DNA of 64,000 bases from Flavobacterium sp. KACC 22763 (GTDB taxonomy: Bacteria > Bacteroidota > Bacteroidia > Flavobacteriales > Flavobacteriaceae), in NCBI RefSeq assembly GCF_028736155.1, contig NZ_CP117879.1:4340001-4404000 (forward strand). Direction: 5' to 3'. This document shows, piece by piece, positions 51,778 to 59,492 of this stretch. The translations under genes were made by a program, and so were the position numbers. The notes beneath the pieces were generated by a model, which saw only the letters and a list, made by a program, of their open reading frames with translations, had not been told where the DNA came from and made no database searches. The first letter of the stretch is position 1. Each line of letters begins with the position of its first letter.

Positions 51778-52830
51778 TTAGTTTAAATTTTCAAATTTAT
51801 AAAGCGTTTTTTGCGTGTATTCTTCCCCTTTTTTCAAAACAGCATTAGGAAAATGAGCCTGATTTGGCGCATCTGGAAAATTCTGTGTTTCAAAACAGAT
51901 TCCGCTTTGCGCATTATAATTGACATTTTCTTTTCCTTTTAATTTTCCAAAACAATTTCCGCCTACATATATATGTACACTTGGCTGATCGGTATAAACA
52001 TTCATTCTCAGTTTGTTTTTTAAACTGATTAACTGTGCTACTATTTCAGTTTTAGAGTTTACTACAAAAGAGTTGTCAATCGGGAACGGACAGTTTTTAT
52101 GAGCTCTAAAATCAAAATCATGATCGTTTAAATCGGTATAATTTCCCGTTGGAATATTATCAGAATCTGTTTCCAGCATTTGGGATGATTTGATAAACAT
52201 CTGCTGTTCTAGAACATTTCCGTCGTGACCATCAAGGTTAAAATAACTATGATGCGTCAAATTGATAATAGTATCTTCAGTTGAGGTTGCTTTATATTCT
52301 AATTTTAATTCATTTTCTTCTGTTAGAGTATAGGTTAAATAAACCGTCATTTCGCCAGGGAAATTTTCATCTAAATGTGCACTCAAAAGTCCAAAAGTAA
52401 TTGATGGATTTTCGCCTGAAGTTGCGTTTATTACACTCCAAGCTTTTCTTCCAAACCCCATTTCTCCGCCGTGAAGCGTATTGCCGTTATTGTTTCCGCC
52501 AAGCTGAAACTTTTTATCGTTAAGACTAAAAGTTGCATTGTGAATTCTACCTGCGTAACGACCAACCGTTGTTCCAAAATAGGGTGCACTTGGCAAATTA
52601 TAAGATTCTAAATATGCTTCTAAATTATCAAAGCCTAAAACAATATCTGTAAGTTTTCCATTGATCGGAATTTGGATGGAAGTAACTGTTGCACCATAAT
52701 TGATAATCTGAACTTTCATTCCGTTATTGTTAACCAAATCAAAAGAATAAATTTCTTCCTTATTAGGCATTAAACCAAACGATTTGCAATTATGAGTCTC
52801 TTTTAAATGCGATATGTGTTTTATTTCCAT
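51778..52830 (-). CDS. galM: aldose 1-epimerase (galactose mutarotase), cytosolic
   Basis: 350 residues of the beta-sandwich mutarotase family. GTTVGRYAGRIHNATF, GNNNGNTLHGGEMGFG (substrate loop), NLTHHSYFNLDGH with catalytic His, and CFETQNFPDAPNQAHFP with catalytic Glu are present. It has no signal peptide, unlike the lipoprotein copy at 61109. The ATG at 52830 is used because a TAnnTTTG box lies at 52855-52862, which rules out the longer reading. It is divergent to the GntR gene. Confidence 0.93.
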   Translation of the reverse strand: MEIKHISHLKETHNCKSFGLMPNKEEIYSFDLVNNNGMKVQIINYGATVTSIQIPINGKLTDIVLGFDNLEAYLESYNLPSAPYFGTTVGRYAGRIHNATFSLNDKKFQLGGNNNGNTLHGGEMGFGRKAWSVINATSGENPSITFGLLSAHLDENFPGEMTVYLTYTLTEENELKLEYKATSTEDTIINLTHHSYFNLDGHDGNVLEQQMFIKSSQMLETDSDNIPTGNYTDLNDHDFDFRAHKNCPFPIDNSFVVNSKTEIVAQLISLKNKLRMNVYTDQPSVHIYVGGNCFGKLKGKENVNYNAQSGICFETQNFPDAPNQAHFPNAVLKKGEEYTQKTLYKFENLN

Positions 52831-52854
52831 ATAATTTTTAGCAAAAATGAAATC

Positions 52855-52862
52855 CAAAAATA
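52855..52862 (-). promoter_or_regulatory. -7 element of the galM promoter
   Basis: Minus-strand TATTTTTG (plus CAAAAATA) matches TAnnTTTG. It lies 24 nt before the galM ATG at 52830, back to back with the GntR gene promoter. Confidence 0.55.
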
Positions 52863-52873
52863 GAAACATTTTC

Positions 52874-52881
52874 TATATTTG
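52874..52881 (+). promoter_or_regulatory. -7 element of the GntR-type gene
   Basis: TATATTTG matches TAnnTTTG. It is 56 nt before the ATG at 52938 and 11 nt from the minus-strand box of galM, so the two promoters are divergent and close together. Confidence 0.55.
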
Positions 52882-52884
52882 CAT

Positions 52885-52900
52885 ACCAGTACCTACCAGT
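52885..52900. promoter_or_regulatory. direct repeat ACCAGT-N4-ACCAGT, possible GntR operator
   Basis: Two ACCAGT units at 52885 and 52895 are 10 bp apart, one helical turn, just after the GntR gene -7 box. Binding here would block transcription of the GntR gene and could affect galM. The link to the regulator is inference. Confidence 0.4.
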
Positions 52901-52937
52901 TTTTAATTATAATAGTCAAAATGACTTTATCATAAGC

Positions 52938-53930
52938 ATGATTTCAATTCAAAATAATATTGGTCTGCCAAAATATAGGCAGATAATTCTTTCAATCGAA
53001 AAGGCTATTGAAGAAGGAAATTTAATTAAAGGTGATCGGCTTCCGTCTGTCAATAAAGTCTGTCTGGCTTTTTCATTATCTCGAGATACAGTCTTATTGG
53101 CGTATGATGAATTGAAGAAAAGAGGAATTATTTATGCCATTCCTGGCAAGGGATATTACGTTAAAAGCGTTGAAATCACTATCACTCAGAAGATTTTCCT
53201 GCTTTTTGATGAATTGAATATTTTCAAAGAAGACATTTATAATTCGTTTTTAAAAAACATTGGAAAAAATGTTCAGGTTGATATTTTCTTTCATCATTTT
53301 AATGTTCAAGTTTTCAAAAAACTCATAAATGACAGTAATGGAAATTATACAAGGTATATTATTATGCCAACGAACTTGAGCGATATTACAGACTCGATAA
53401 AAACCCTACCAGTAAGTGACGTAATTATACTGGATCAGACAAATCCTGAGCTAAAAATGTTTCCGGCGATTTACCAAAACCATCAGAAAGATATTTATGA
53501 AGGTTTGATGAAAGGCAAATCAAGATTATCAAAATATAAAAAACTGATTTTAATTTTTCCCGGCTTTAGAGAGCCACCAGGAATGAAACTAGGTTTTGAA
53601 TCGTTCTGCCAAGCCTATAGTTTTGATTATGAAGTTATCTCAGATTTCAGCAATCAATCTATTGCTTTAGGAGATTTATATATTATTCCTCACGATCGTG
53701 ATTTGCTTTTGGTGATAGAAAATGCAATGAGCAGAAACTTAAAATTAGGAGAAGATTTTGGCATTATATCGTACAATGAAACGCCATTGAAGAAAATTGC
53801 GGCTAATGGAATCACAACTATTTCGACCAATTTTGAATTAATGGGAAAAATTCTAGCCGATATGGTTTTAAAAGGAATAAAAGAGCAGATCGAAAATAAA
53901 TCTGCTCTTATAGTAAGGAACTCTCTATAA
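52938..53930 (+). CDS. GntR family regulator with periplasmic-binding-protein-type sensor
   Basis: 330 residues. The N-terminus is a GntR winged helix (KYRQIILSIEKAIEEGNLIKGDRLPSVNKV, SRDTVLLAYDELKKRG), followed by a LacI-like sugar-sensing domain (VDIFFHHFNV, ILIFPGFREPPG, DFGIISYNETPLKKIA). This is the layout of B. subtilis AraR and of sugar repressors. Divergent to galM and beside galK/galT, it most likely controls galactose genes. Its ATG is 56 nt after a TAnnTTTG box, next to a direct repeat. No gal operator copy was found elsewhere in the window. Confidence 0.85.
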   Translation: MISIQNNIGLPKYRQIILSIEKAIEEGNLIKGDRLPSVNKVCLAFSLSRDTVLLAYDELKKRGIIYAIPGKGYYVKSVEITITQKIFLLFDELNIFKEDIYNSFLKNIGKNVQVDIFFHHFNVQVFKKLINDSNGNYTRYIIMPTNLSDITDSIKTLPVSDVIILDQTNPELKMFPAIYQNHQKDIYEGLMKGKSRLSKYKKLILIFPGFREPPGMKLGFESFCQAYSFDYEVISDFSNQSIALGDLYIIPHDRDLLLVIENAMSRNLKLGEDFGIISYNETPLKKIAANGITTISTNFELMGKILADMVLKGIKEQIENKSALIVRNSL

Positions 53931-53942
53931 GATTGGAGTCAA

Positions 53943-54090
53943 TTTTAACACATAGAAACATAGATTCTATACTTGAAAAAGAAGGCAAAGAGAAAAATAT
54001 TTCTTTCACATAGTCTGCTATGTTCATTTAAACTAGTGAAACGCCTTTTTAAGATCTCTTTTAAAACTATGTTTCTATGCGTTTGAAATT
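53943..54090 (-). repeat. ~145-bp intergenic element, copy 4
   Basis: The reverse complement of copy 3 with few changes. End arms AACACATAGAAACATAG and CTATGTTTCTATGCGTT, the motif GTGAAACGCC and the centre CACATAG-TCTG-CTATG. It fills the space between the convergent GntR and Nudix genes. Confidence 0.85.
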
Positions 54091-54106
54091 TACTTAACAG
54101 GTTCAA

Positions 54107-54796
54107 TTATAAATTGAGTGCAAAGTTGTTTTGCAGTTTCTCTTCGTATTTTTCTTTATTGAAAGTATATAAGTAAGAACCCTTTCGAGAAGATTGCATG
54201 TCTTTTTCGTCTAATTTATTTAAAATTTCCAGAGAATTGATTTTACTGATGAAATTTCGTTTGTCCAATTCTTTGCTTAAAATAGCCTCATACAATTCTA
54301 AAAGCTGACGCATAGTGAATTTCTCAGGAAGCAATTCAAAACCAATTGGTTTTACAGAAGTTTTGTAACGAAGTCTCTTTATGGCATTTTCAACCATTTC
54401 GTTATGGTCAAAAATTAAGTTTGGTGCGTCATTTATTGGGAACCATTCTGCGTGATAATTTTTAATCAATTCAGCATTGTGATTCTCGATATTAATTAAA
54501 GCAAAATAAGAAACAGAAATGGTTCTTTCTACTGGGTCACGATCGATTTCACTATAAGCATGTAACTGCTCCATATAAATATCGTTAAGACCTGTATACG
54601 TATTTAATATTCGGGTTGCGGCAGTGTCTAAAACTTCATCGCGTTTTAGAAATCCTCCGATCAAGGACCATTTTCCTTTTTCTGGTTCAAAATCTCTTTG
54701 AATCAAAAGAATTTTCAGACCATCATTGTCAAATCCGAAAATGATGCAGTCCACCGCTAGTAAAACTTTATCAGCAGAGCTATAACTGTTTAGCAT
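54107..54796 (-). CDS. Nudix-type transcriptional regulator, AraR-like (Bacteroidota)
   Basis: 229 residues. Residues 10-140 are a Nudix domain, but the box (47-70: GGFLKRDEVLDTAATRIL) lacks the REuxEE Glu residues, so catalysis is unlikely and a sensor role fits. The C-terminal 80 residues form a winged helix (FTMRQLLELYEAILSKELDKRNFISKINSLEIL). This is the NrtR/AraR layout; in Bacteroides a Nudix-type AraR senses L-arabinose and represses its genes. It is divergent to the arabinan and arabinose genes, and a palindrome at 54853 precedes its own start. Confidence 0.88.
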   Translation of the reverse strand: MLNSYSSADKVLLAVDCIIFGFDNDGLKILLIQRDFEPEKGKWSLIGGFLKRDEVLDTAATRILNTYTGLNDIYMEQLHAYSEIDRDPVERTISVSYFALINIENHNAELIKNYHAEWFPINDAPNLIFDHNEMVENAIKRLRYKTSVKPIGFELLPEKFTMRQLLELYEAILSKELDKRNFISKINSLEILNKLDEKDMQSSRKGSYLYTFNKEKYEEKLQNNFALNL

Positions 54797-54852
54797 ATAT
54801 AATTAATTTGGATGGGTAAATATATAAACTTCCTAAAAGGTTTCATAATTAT

Positions 54853-54871
54853 TAATGTAAGATTTACACTT
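54853..54871. promoter_or_regulatory. candidate AraR operator before the Nudix regulator
   Basis: TAATGT-AAGATTT-ACACTT: inverted half-sites with 7-nt spacer. It lies 57 nt upstream of the regulator's ATG, which suggests that it regulates itself. Confidence 0.6.
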
Positions 54872-55090
54872 AATTATGGTTTGTTACGAAATAAGTGTTT
54901 TTTAGTTTGTAATTATGGGGATTGCGGATAAAATTTTGGTCGGCTTAGAAGTGACCAAATTTAGTGCAAAGTTTTTTATTATAAGAGATTTTCTAAATAT
55001 TGCTTTCTAAATATTTTAAAGGAATTGTTCAGAAATATGTTTTTAAATATGGTTAAATTGACTATTAGTTAATTTTTTAACTATATTTAC

Positions 55091-55109
55091 AAATGTTTAA
55101 AACACACTT
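55091..55109. promoter_or_regulatory. candidate AraR operator before GH51
   Basis: AAATGT-TTAAAAC-ACACTT: inverted half-sites with 7-nt spacer, 82 nt before the GH51 ATG. The -7 element of this promoter is not clear. Confidence 0.65.
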
Positions 55110-55191
55110 AAGCACTGTTTGAACCTTTTTTTAAGCTTAAAAAAATTCAAATGGACTTATAAAAAACCTGACTTACTATTTAAACCACATT

Positions 55192-56730
55192 ATGAAAAAA
55201 CCACTTTTCCTTTTGGCGATGGCACTGTTTTATCAGTACGCATTTTCTCAGATTACGACAATTTCAATAAAAAACAATAATGATTCGCCTATTATTAGCA
55301 AGCATATTTATGGCCATTTTGCAGAACATTTAGGACATTGTATTTATGGAGGATTTTTTGTTGGAGATACTTCAAAAATTCCAAATACCAACGGAGTTCG
55401 AAATGATATTGTAAAAGCATTAAAAGATTTAAAAATTCCGAATTTAAGATGGCCGGGCGGATGTTTTGCTGATACATACCACTGGAAAGATGGAATTGGT
55501 CCGAAAGAACAGCGTCCAACAATTGTAAACCAATGGTGGGGAGGAGTAACAGAAGACAATAGTTTCGGGACACACGATTTTTTAAATATGTGCGAATTGC
55601 TTGGTGCAGAACCGTATTTGTCTGGAAATGTCGGTAGCGGAACAGTTCAGGAATTGGCAGACTGGGTGCAGTACACCAATTTTGGAGGTAAAAGCCCTAT
55701 GAGTGATATGCGAAAGAAAAACGGAAGAACTGAGCCGTGGAAAGTAAAATACTGGGGAATTGGAAATGAAGCTTGGGGCTGCGGAGGAAATATGACAGCA
55801 GATTATTATGCAAACGAATATAAAAAGTTTGCCACATTTATGTCTGATTGGGGAAATATGGGAGGAATTACAAGAATTGCTTCTGGAGCAAACAGTTCAG
55901 ATTATAATTGGACAGAAACGTTAATGAAAAACATTCCGTTGAATATGCTTGGCGGTGTTGGCGTGCATCATTATGCTGTAATCAACTGGGATAAAAAAGG
56001 TTCTGATGTTAATTTTACCGAAAAAGAGTATTTCTTATCCATGCAGTCTGCTTTAAAAATGGAAGAATTAGTGACAAAACATGCTGCTGTTATGGATAAA
56101 TACGATCCGGAAAAAAAAGTGGCTATGATTGTAGACGAATGGGGAGGCTGGTATGAAGTTCAGAAAGGAACAAATCCTGGATTTTTATATCAGCAAAATA
56201 CCATGAGAGATGCAGTTTTGGCTGGAGCGACTTTAAATATTTTCAACAATCATGCAGACCGAGTTAAAATGGCAAATCTGGCGCAGTGTGTTAATGTGCT
56301 TCAGGCGGTTATTTTGACCGACAAAGCCAAAATGATTACAACGCCAACTTATCACGTCATGAAAATGTACAGCGTACATCAAGATGCTAAATTGATCCCG
56401 ATCGAATTTAAATCACCTTCTTATACTTTTAACGGAGAAAGTATTCCAGCAGTTTCGGCTTCGGCTTCAAAAGATGCAAGCGGATTGGTTCATATTTCGT
56501 TAGTAAATGTTGATGCCGTAAATAAAAATAAAGTTGAAATTGATGTGGCTTCGCTTGGCGCTAAAAACTATACTGCAAGTATAATTACGGCTTCAAAACT
56601 TCAGGATTATAACTCCTTTGAGAATCCAAATAAAATTGTTCCAGTTGCTTTTAAAGGTTTTGAAAACAAAAAAGGAAAGTTAGAAATTACAATTCCGCCA
56701 TTTTCTGTATTGGTTTTAGAAGGAAAATAA
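55192..56730 (+). CDS. alpha-L-arabinofuranosidase, GH51
   Basis: 512 residues with a signal peptide (LFLLAMALFYQYAFSQ), so exported. The (beta/alpha)8 domain has GNEAWGCGG with the acid/base Glu193 and VDEWGGWYE with the nucleophile Glu316; a C-terminal beta domain follows (SVLVLEGK end). GH51 enzymes release L-arabinofuranose from arabinan or arabinoxylan. It opens the arabinose cluster with its own operator-like palindrome upstream. The presence of araB, araD, araA downstream agrees with arabinose release. Confidence 0.95.
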   Translation: MKKPLFLLAMALFYQYAFSQITTISIKNNNDSPIISKHIYGHFAEHLGHCIYGGFFVGDTSKIPNTNGVRNDIVKALKDLKIPNLRWPGGCFADTYHWKDGIGPKEQRPTIVNQWWGGVTEDNSFGTHDFLNMCELLGAEPYLSGNVGSGTVQELADWVQYTNFGGKSPMSDMRKKNGRTEPWKVKYWGIGNEAWGCGGNMTADYYANEYKKFATFMSDWGNMGGITRIASGANSSDYNWTETLMKNIPLNMLGGVGVHHYAVINWDKKGSDVNFTEKEYFLSMQSALKMEELVTKHAAVMDKYDPEKKVAMIVDEWGGWYEVQKGTNPGFLYQQNTMRDAVLAGATLNIFNNHADRVKMANLAQCVNVLQAVILTDKAKMITTPTYHVMKMYSVHQDAKLIPIEFKSPSYTFNGESIPAVSASASKDASGLVHISLVNVDAVNKNKVEIDVASLGAKNYTASIITASKLQDYNSFENPNKIVPVAFKGFENKKGKLEITIPPFSVLVLEGK

Positions 56731-56892
56731 CATTTAAATACATTAAAAATTTTTCGTGCAGATGCGACTTTATGGATTTTAGATGAAATAATCGCAACGT
56801 TATAAATGTATTGTTAACATTTATTTTTTGAAAAGGGGCTAAAATGCTGTTTTAATGCATTTATAGCAAAAATTAATTATGCAATTTCAATT

Positions 56893-56911
56893 AAGTGTTT
56901 TTTGTACACTT
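56893..56911. promoter_or_regulatory. candidate AraR operator before araB
   Basis: AAGTGT-TTTTTGT-ACACTT: a perfect palindrome of half-sites with 7-nt spacer. The TTTG inside it (56901-56904) is 23 nt from the -7 box and may be the -33 element, so binding would block the promoter. Confidence 0.7.
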
Positions 56912-56927
56912 ATAAAATATTTATCTC

Positions 56928-56935
56928 TATATTTG
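56928..56935 (+). promoter_or_regulatory. -7 element of the araB promoter
   Basis: TATATTTG (TAnnTTTG), with TTTG at 56901-56904 as a possible -33 element. The ATG at 56960 gives a leader of about 20 nt. Confidence 0.6.
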
Positions 56936-56959
56936 TCAATATTTTAAAAATAAAATAGA

Positions 56960-58651
56960 ATGAAAAATTATGTAATAGGATTGGACTACGGAACAGATTC
57001 TGTTCGCGCGGTGCTGATAGACGCTGAAAATGGACAAGAATTGGCATCCAATGTTTCTCATTACAAAAGGTGGAAAAACAAACAGTATTGTGACGCCTCT
57101 ATAAACCAGTTTCGCCAGCACCCTTTGGATCATATTGAAGGATTGGAAATTACAATTCAAAATGTAGTTAAAGAAAGTAAAGTTGATCCTTCGTTAGTAA
57201 AAGGAATTTGTATCGATACAACAGGATCTTCTCCAGTTCCGGTTACAAAAGATGGAACGCCATTAGCATTGACAAAAGGTTTTGAAGAAAACCCAAATGC
57301 GATGATGGTTTTATGGAAAGATCATACATCAATTAATGAAGCAAACGAAATAAACGAATTGGCAGTAAGCTGGGGCGGAGAAGACGTGACAAAATACGTG
57401 GGAGGAATTTATTCTTCTGAATGGTTCTGGGCAAAAATTCTTCACATTGCAAGACAAGATGAAGCGGTTAGAAATGCAGCACACACTTGGATGGAGCACT
57501 GCGATTTAATGACGTATTTATTAATTGAAGATAAAGATTTAAAAACCTTCAAAAGAAGCCGTTGTGCAGCAGGACACAAAGCCATGTGGCATACAGACTG
57601 GAACGGATTGCCGCCAGTTGAATTCTTAGAAAAACTACATCCCTATTTGGCACAGCTTCGTGGTAATTTATATGATGAAACTTATACGTCAGACTTAGTT
57701 GCTGGAAAATTAAGCCAAGAATGGGCAGACCGTTTAGGGCTTTCGACAGAAACAGTTGTGGCTGTCGGAACTTTCGACGCGCATTCTGGTGCAGTTGGAG
57801 CTAAAATCGAAGAGAATACTTTAGTTCGTGTTATGGGAACTTCGACTTGTGATATCCTTGTTGGCTCTTATGATGAAGTTGGAACAAAAAACGTTCGCGG
57901 AATCTGCGGTCAAGTTGACGGTTCTGTTATTCCAGGTTTTATTGGTTTAGAAGCAGGACAATCTGCTTTTGGTGATTTATTGGCTTGGTACAAAGAATTA
58001 TTAATGTGGCCGACTGAACATTTATTACAAACTTCTTCTGTTTTAAATGATGCTCAAAAAGAGCAATTAAGAGAAGAATTCAGCGATAAATTAATTGTAG
58101 AATTAACAAAAGAGGCAGAGAAAATTCCAGTTTCAGAAAGTCTTCCAATTGCTCTAGACTGGATCAACGGACGTAGAACTCCAGATGCAAATCAGGAAGT
58201 AAAAAGCGCGATTTCGAACCTTTCTTTAGGAACAAAAGCGCCTCATATTTTCAAAGCTTTAGTAAACGCAATCTGTTTTGGGGCGAAGAAAATTGTAGAC
58301 CGTTTTGAAGAAGAAGGTGTAAAAATCGACAGCGTTATCGGAATTGGTGGTGTTGCTCGTAAATCGCCTTTCATTATGCAGACTTTGGCTAACGTTTTAA
58401 ACAAGCCAATAAAAGTGGCAGCTTCAGACCAAACTCCTGCTTTAGGTGCGGCTATTTATGCAGCCGTTGCAGCCGGAATTTATCCAAACATAATCGAAGC
58501 AAGCCAGAAAATCGGAAGTGATTTTGATGGGGGATATTTCCCTCAGACAGATAAAGTAGAAGCGTATCATAAACTGCTTTTAGGATACGAAAAATTAAGT
58601 GCTTTTGCAGATCCAACTATTAAAATTTCTCAAAATGAGTTCTCAGTATAA
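56960..58651 (+). CDS. araB: ribulokinase
   Basis: 563 residues of the FGGY kinase family. VIGLDYGTDSVRAVLIDA is the phosphate-1 motif, DTTGSSPVPV and GTFDAHSGAVGA follow, and IGGVARKSPFIMQTLANVLNKPI is the FGGY signature area. It phosphorylates L-ribulose. AraD overlaps its end by 17 nt. It is the first gene of araB-araD-araA and has a palindromic operator and TAnnTTTG box upstream. Confidence 0.95.
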   Translation: MKNYVIGLDYGTDSVRAVLIDAENGQELASNVSHYKRWKNKQYCDASINQFRQHPLDHIEGLEITIQNVVKESKVDPSLVKGICIDTTGSSPVPVTKDGTPLALTKGFEENPNAMMVLWKDHTSINEANEINELAVSWGGEDVTKYVGGIYSSEWFWAKILHIARQDEAVRNAAHTWMEHCDLMTYLLIEDKDLKTFKRSRCAAGHKAMWHTDWNGLPPVEFLEKLHPYLAQLRGNLYDETYTSDLVAGKLSQEWADRLGLSTETVVAVGTFDAHSGAVGAKIEENTLVRVMGTSTCDILVGSYDEVGTKNVRGICGQVDGSVIPGFIGLEAGQSAFGDLLAWYKELLMWPTEHLLQTSSVLNDAQKEQLREEFSDKLIVELTKEAEKIPVSESLPIALDWINGRRTPDANQEVKSAISNLSLGTKAPHIFKALVNAICFGAKKIVDRFEEEGVKIDSVIGIGGVARKSPFIMQTLANVLNKPIKVAASDQTPALGAAIYAAVAAGIYPNIIEASQKIGSDFDGGYFPQTDKVEAYHKLLLGYEKLSAFADPTIKISQNEFSV

Positions 58652-59336
58652 AGATTTAAAACAAGAATGTTATGAAGCCAATATGCAGTTAAATGCATTG
58701 AATTTGGTTGTTTATACTTTCGGAAATGTGAGCGCTGTTGACAGAAAAAATGGTGTTTTTGCCATTAAGCCAAGCGGTGTTCCTTATGAAGATTTAAAAC
58801 CTGAAGATATTGTTATTGTCGATTTTGATAATAATGTTATCGAGGGAACCATGCGTCCGTCATCAGACACAAAAACGCATGCATATTTATACAAACACTG
58901 GCCAAATATTGGAGGAGTTGCACATACGCACGCAACATATTCTGTGGCTTGGGCGCAATCTCAATTGGATATTCCAATTTTCGGAACAACGCATGCCGAT
59001 CACTTAACGGCTGATATTCCGTGTGCGCCCCCGATGGCAGATCATTTAATTGAAGGAAACTATGAGCACAATACCGGAATTCAGATTTTAGATTGCTTCA
59101 AAGAAAAAAATCTTTCATACGAAGAAGTAGAAATGATTCTAATTGGAAATCACGGTCCATTTGCATGGGGAAAAAATGCTGCAAAAGCGGTTTACAACAG
59201 TAAAGTTTTAGAAGTTGTAGCAGAAATGGCCTACCTGACTTTACAAATAAACCCAAATGCACCAAGATTAAAAGATTCATTAATAAAAAAACATTACAAC
59301 CGTAAACACGGAAAAGATTCGTATTACGGACAGTAG
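58635..59336 (+). CDS. araD: L-ribulose-5-phosphate 4-epimerase
   Basis: 233 residues, class II aldolase fold. GNVSAVDRKNGVFAIKPSGVPYEDLKPEDIV gives the phosphate site; HTHATYSVAWAQ holds the zinc-binding His pair and a later HGPFAWG the third His. It converts L-ribulose-5-phosphate to D-xylulose-5-phosphate. The ATG at 58635 (MSSQYKDLK) lies in the end of araB, overlapping by 17 nt; a longer reading adds residues not typical of the family. Confidence 0.95.
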   Translation: MSSQYKDLKQECYEANMQLNALNLVVYTFGNVSAVDRKNGVFAIKPSGVPYEDLKPEDIVIVDFDNNVIEGTMRPSSDTKTHAYLYKHWPNIGGVAHTHATYSVAWAQSQLDIPIFGTTHADHLTADIPCAPPMADHLIEGNYEHNTGIQILDCFKEKNLSYEEVEMILIGNHGPFAWGKNAAKAVYNSKVLEVVAEMAYLTLQINPNAPRLKDSLIKKHYNRKHGKDSYYGQ

Positions 59337-59339
59337 GAG

Positions 59340-59481
59340 TTTTGTTTCAGGTTTCAGGTTTTTTTTGTTTCAAGTTGTTGGAACGTGAAACCTGAAACTT
59401 GAAACAAACAAAAACAAAACAATAATATAACAATTCGAGTTTTCAGATTCCAACAACTTGAAACCTGAAACTTGAAACAAA
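59340..59481. repeat. intergenic inverted repeat, GTTTCAGGTTTCA family
   Basis: Units such as GTTTCAGGTTTCAGG on the left face CCTGAAACTTGAAAC units on the right, and TTTCAAGTTGTTGGA is repeated inverted near 59449. It fills the space between araD and araA, and may act as an mRNA hairpin within the operon. No other copy in the window. Confidence 0.75.
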
Positions 59482-59492
59482 ATAAAAAAAAA

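Larger units (their letters stand above)
54797..55191. other. 395-nt divergent regulatory space between the Nudix regulator and GH51
   Basis: No gene is seen. It holds two AARTGT-N7-ACAYTT palindromes (54853-54871 and 55091-55109), a weak TATATTTA box on the minus strand near 54819-54826, and AT-rich DNA. A single AAGTGT half-site is also present at 54893. Confidence 0.6.

Noticed and set aside
52831..52869. Longer start for galM
   Set aside because: It would begin upstream of the -7 element at 52855-52862.
54107..54796. Nudix hydrolase as an enzyme
   Set aside because: The Nudix box lacks the catalytic Glu cluster and a winged helix follows, so a regulator is more likely.
55295..55573. Minus-strand reading frame inside the GH51 gene
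   Set aside because: It is opposite to conserved catalytic-domain codons; the GH51 frame is clearly the real one.
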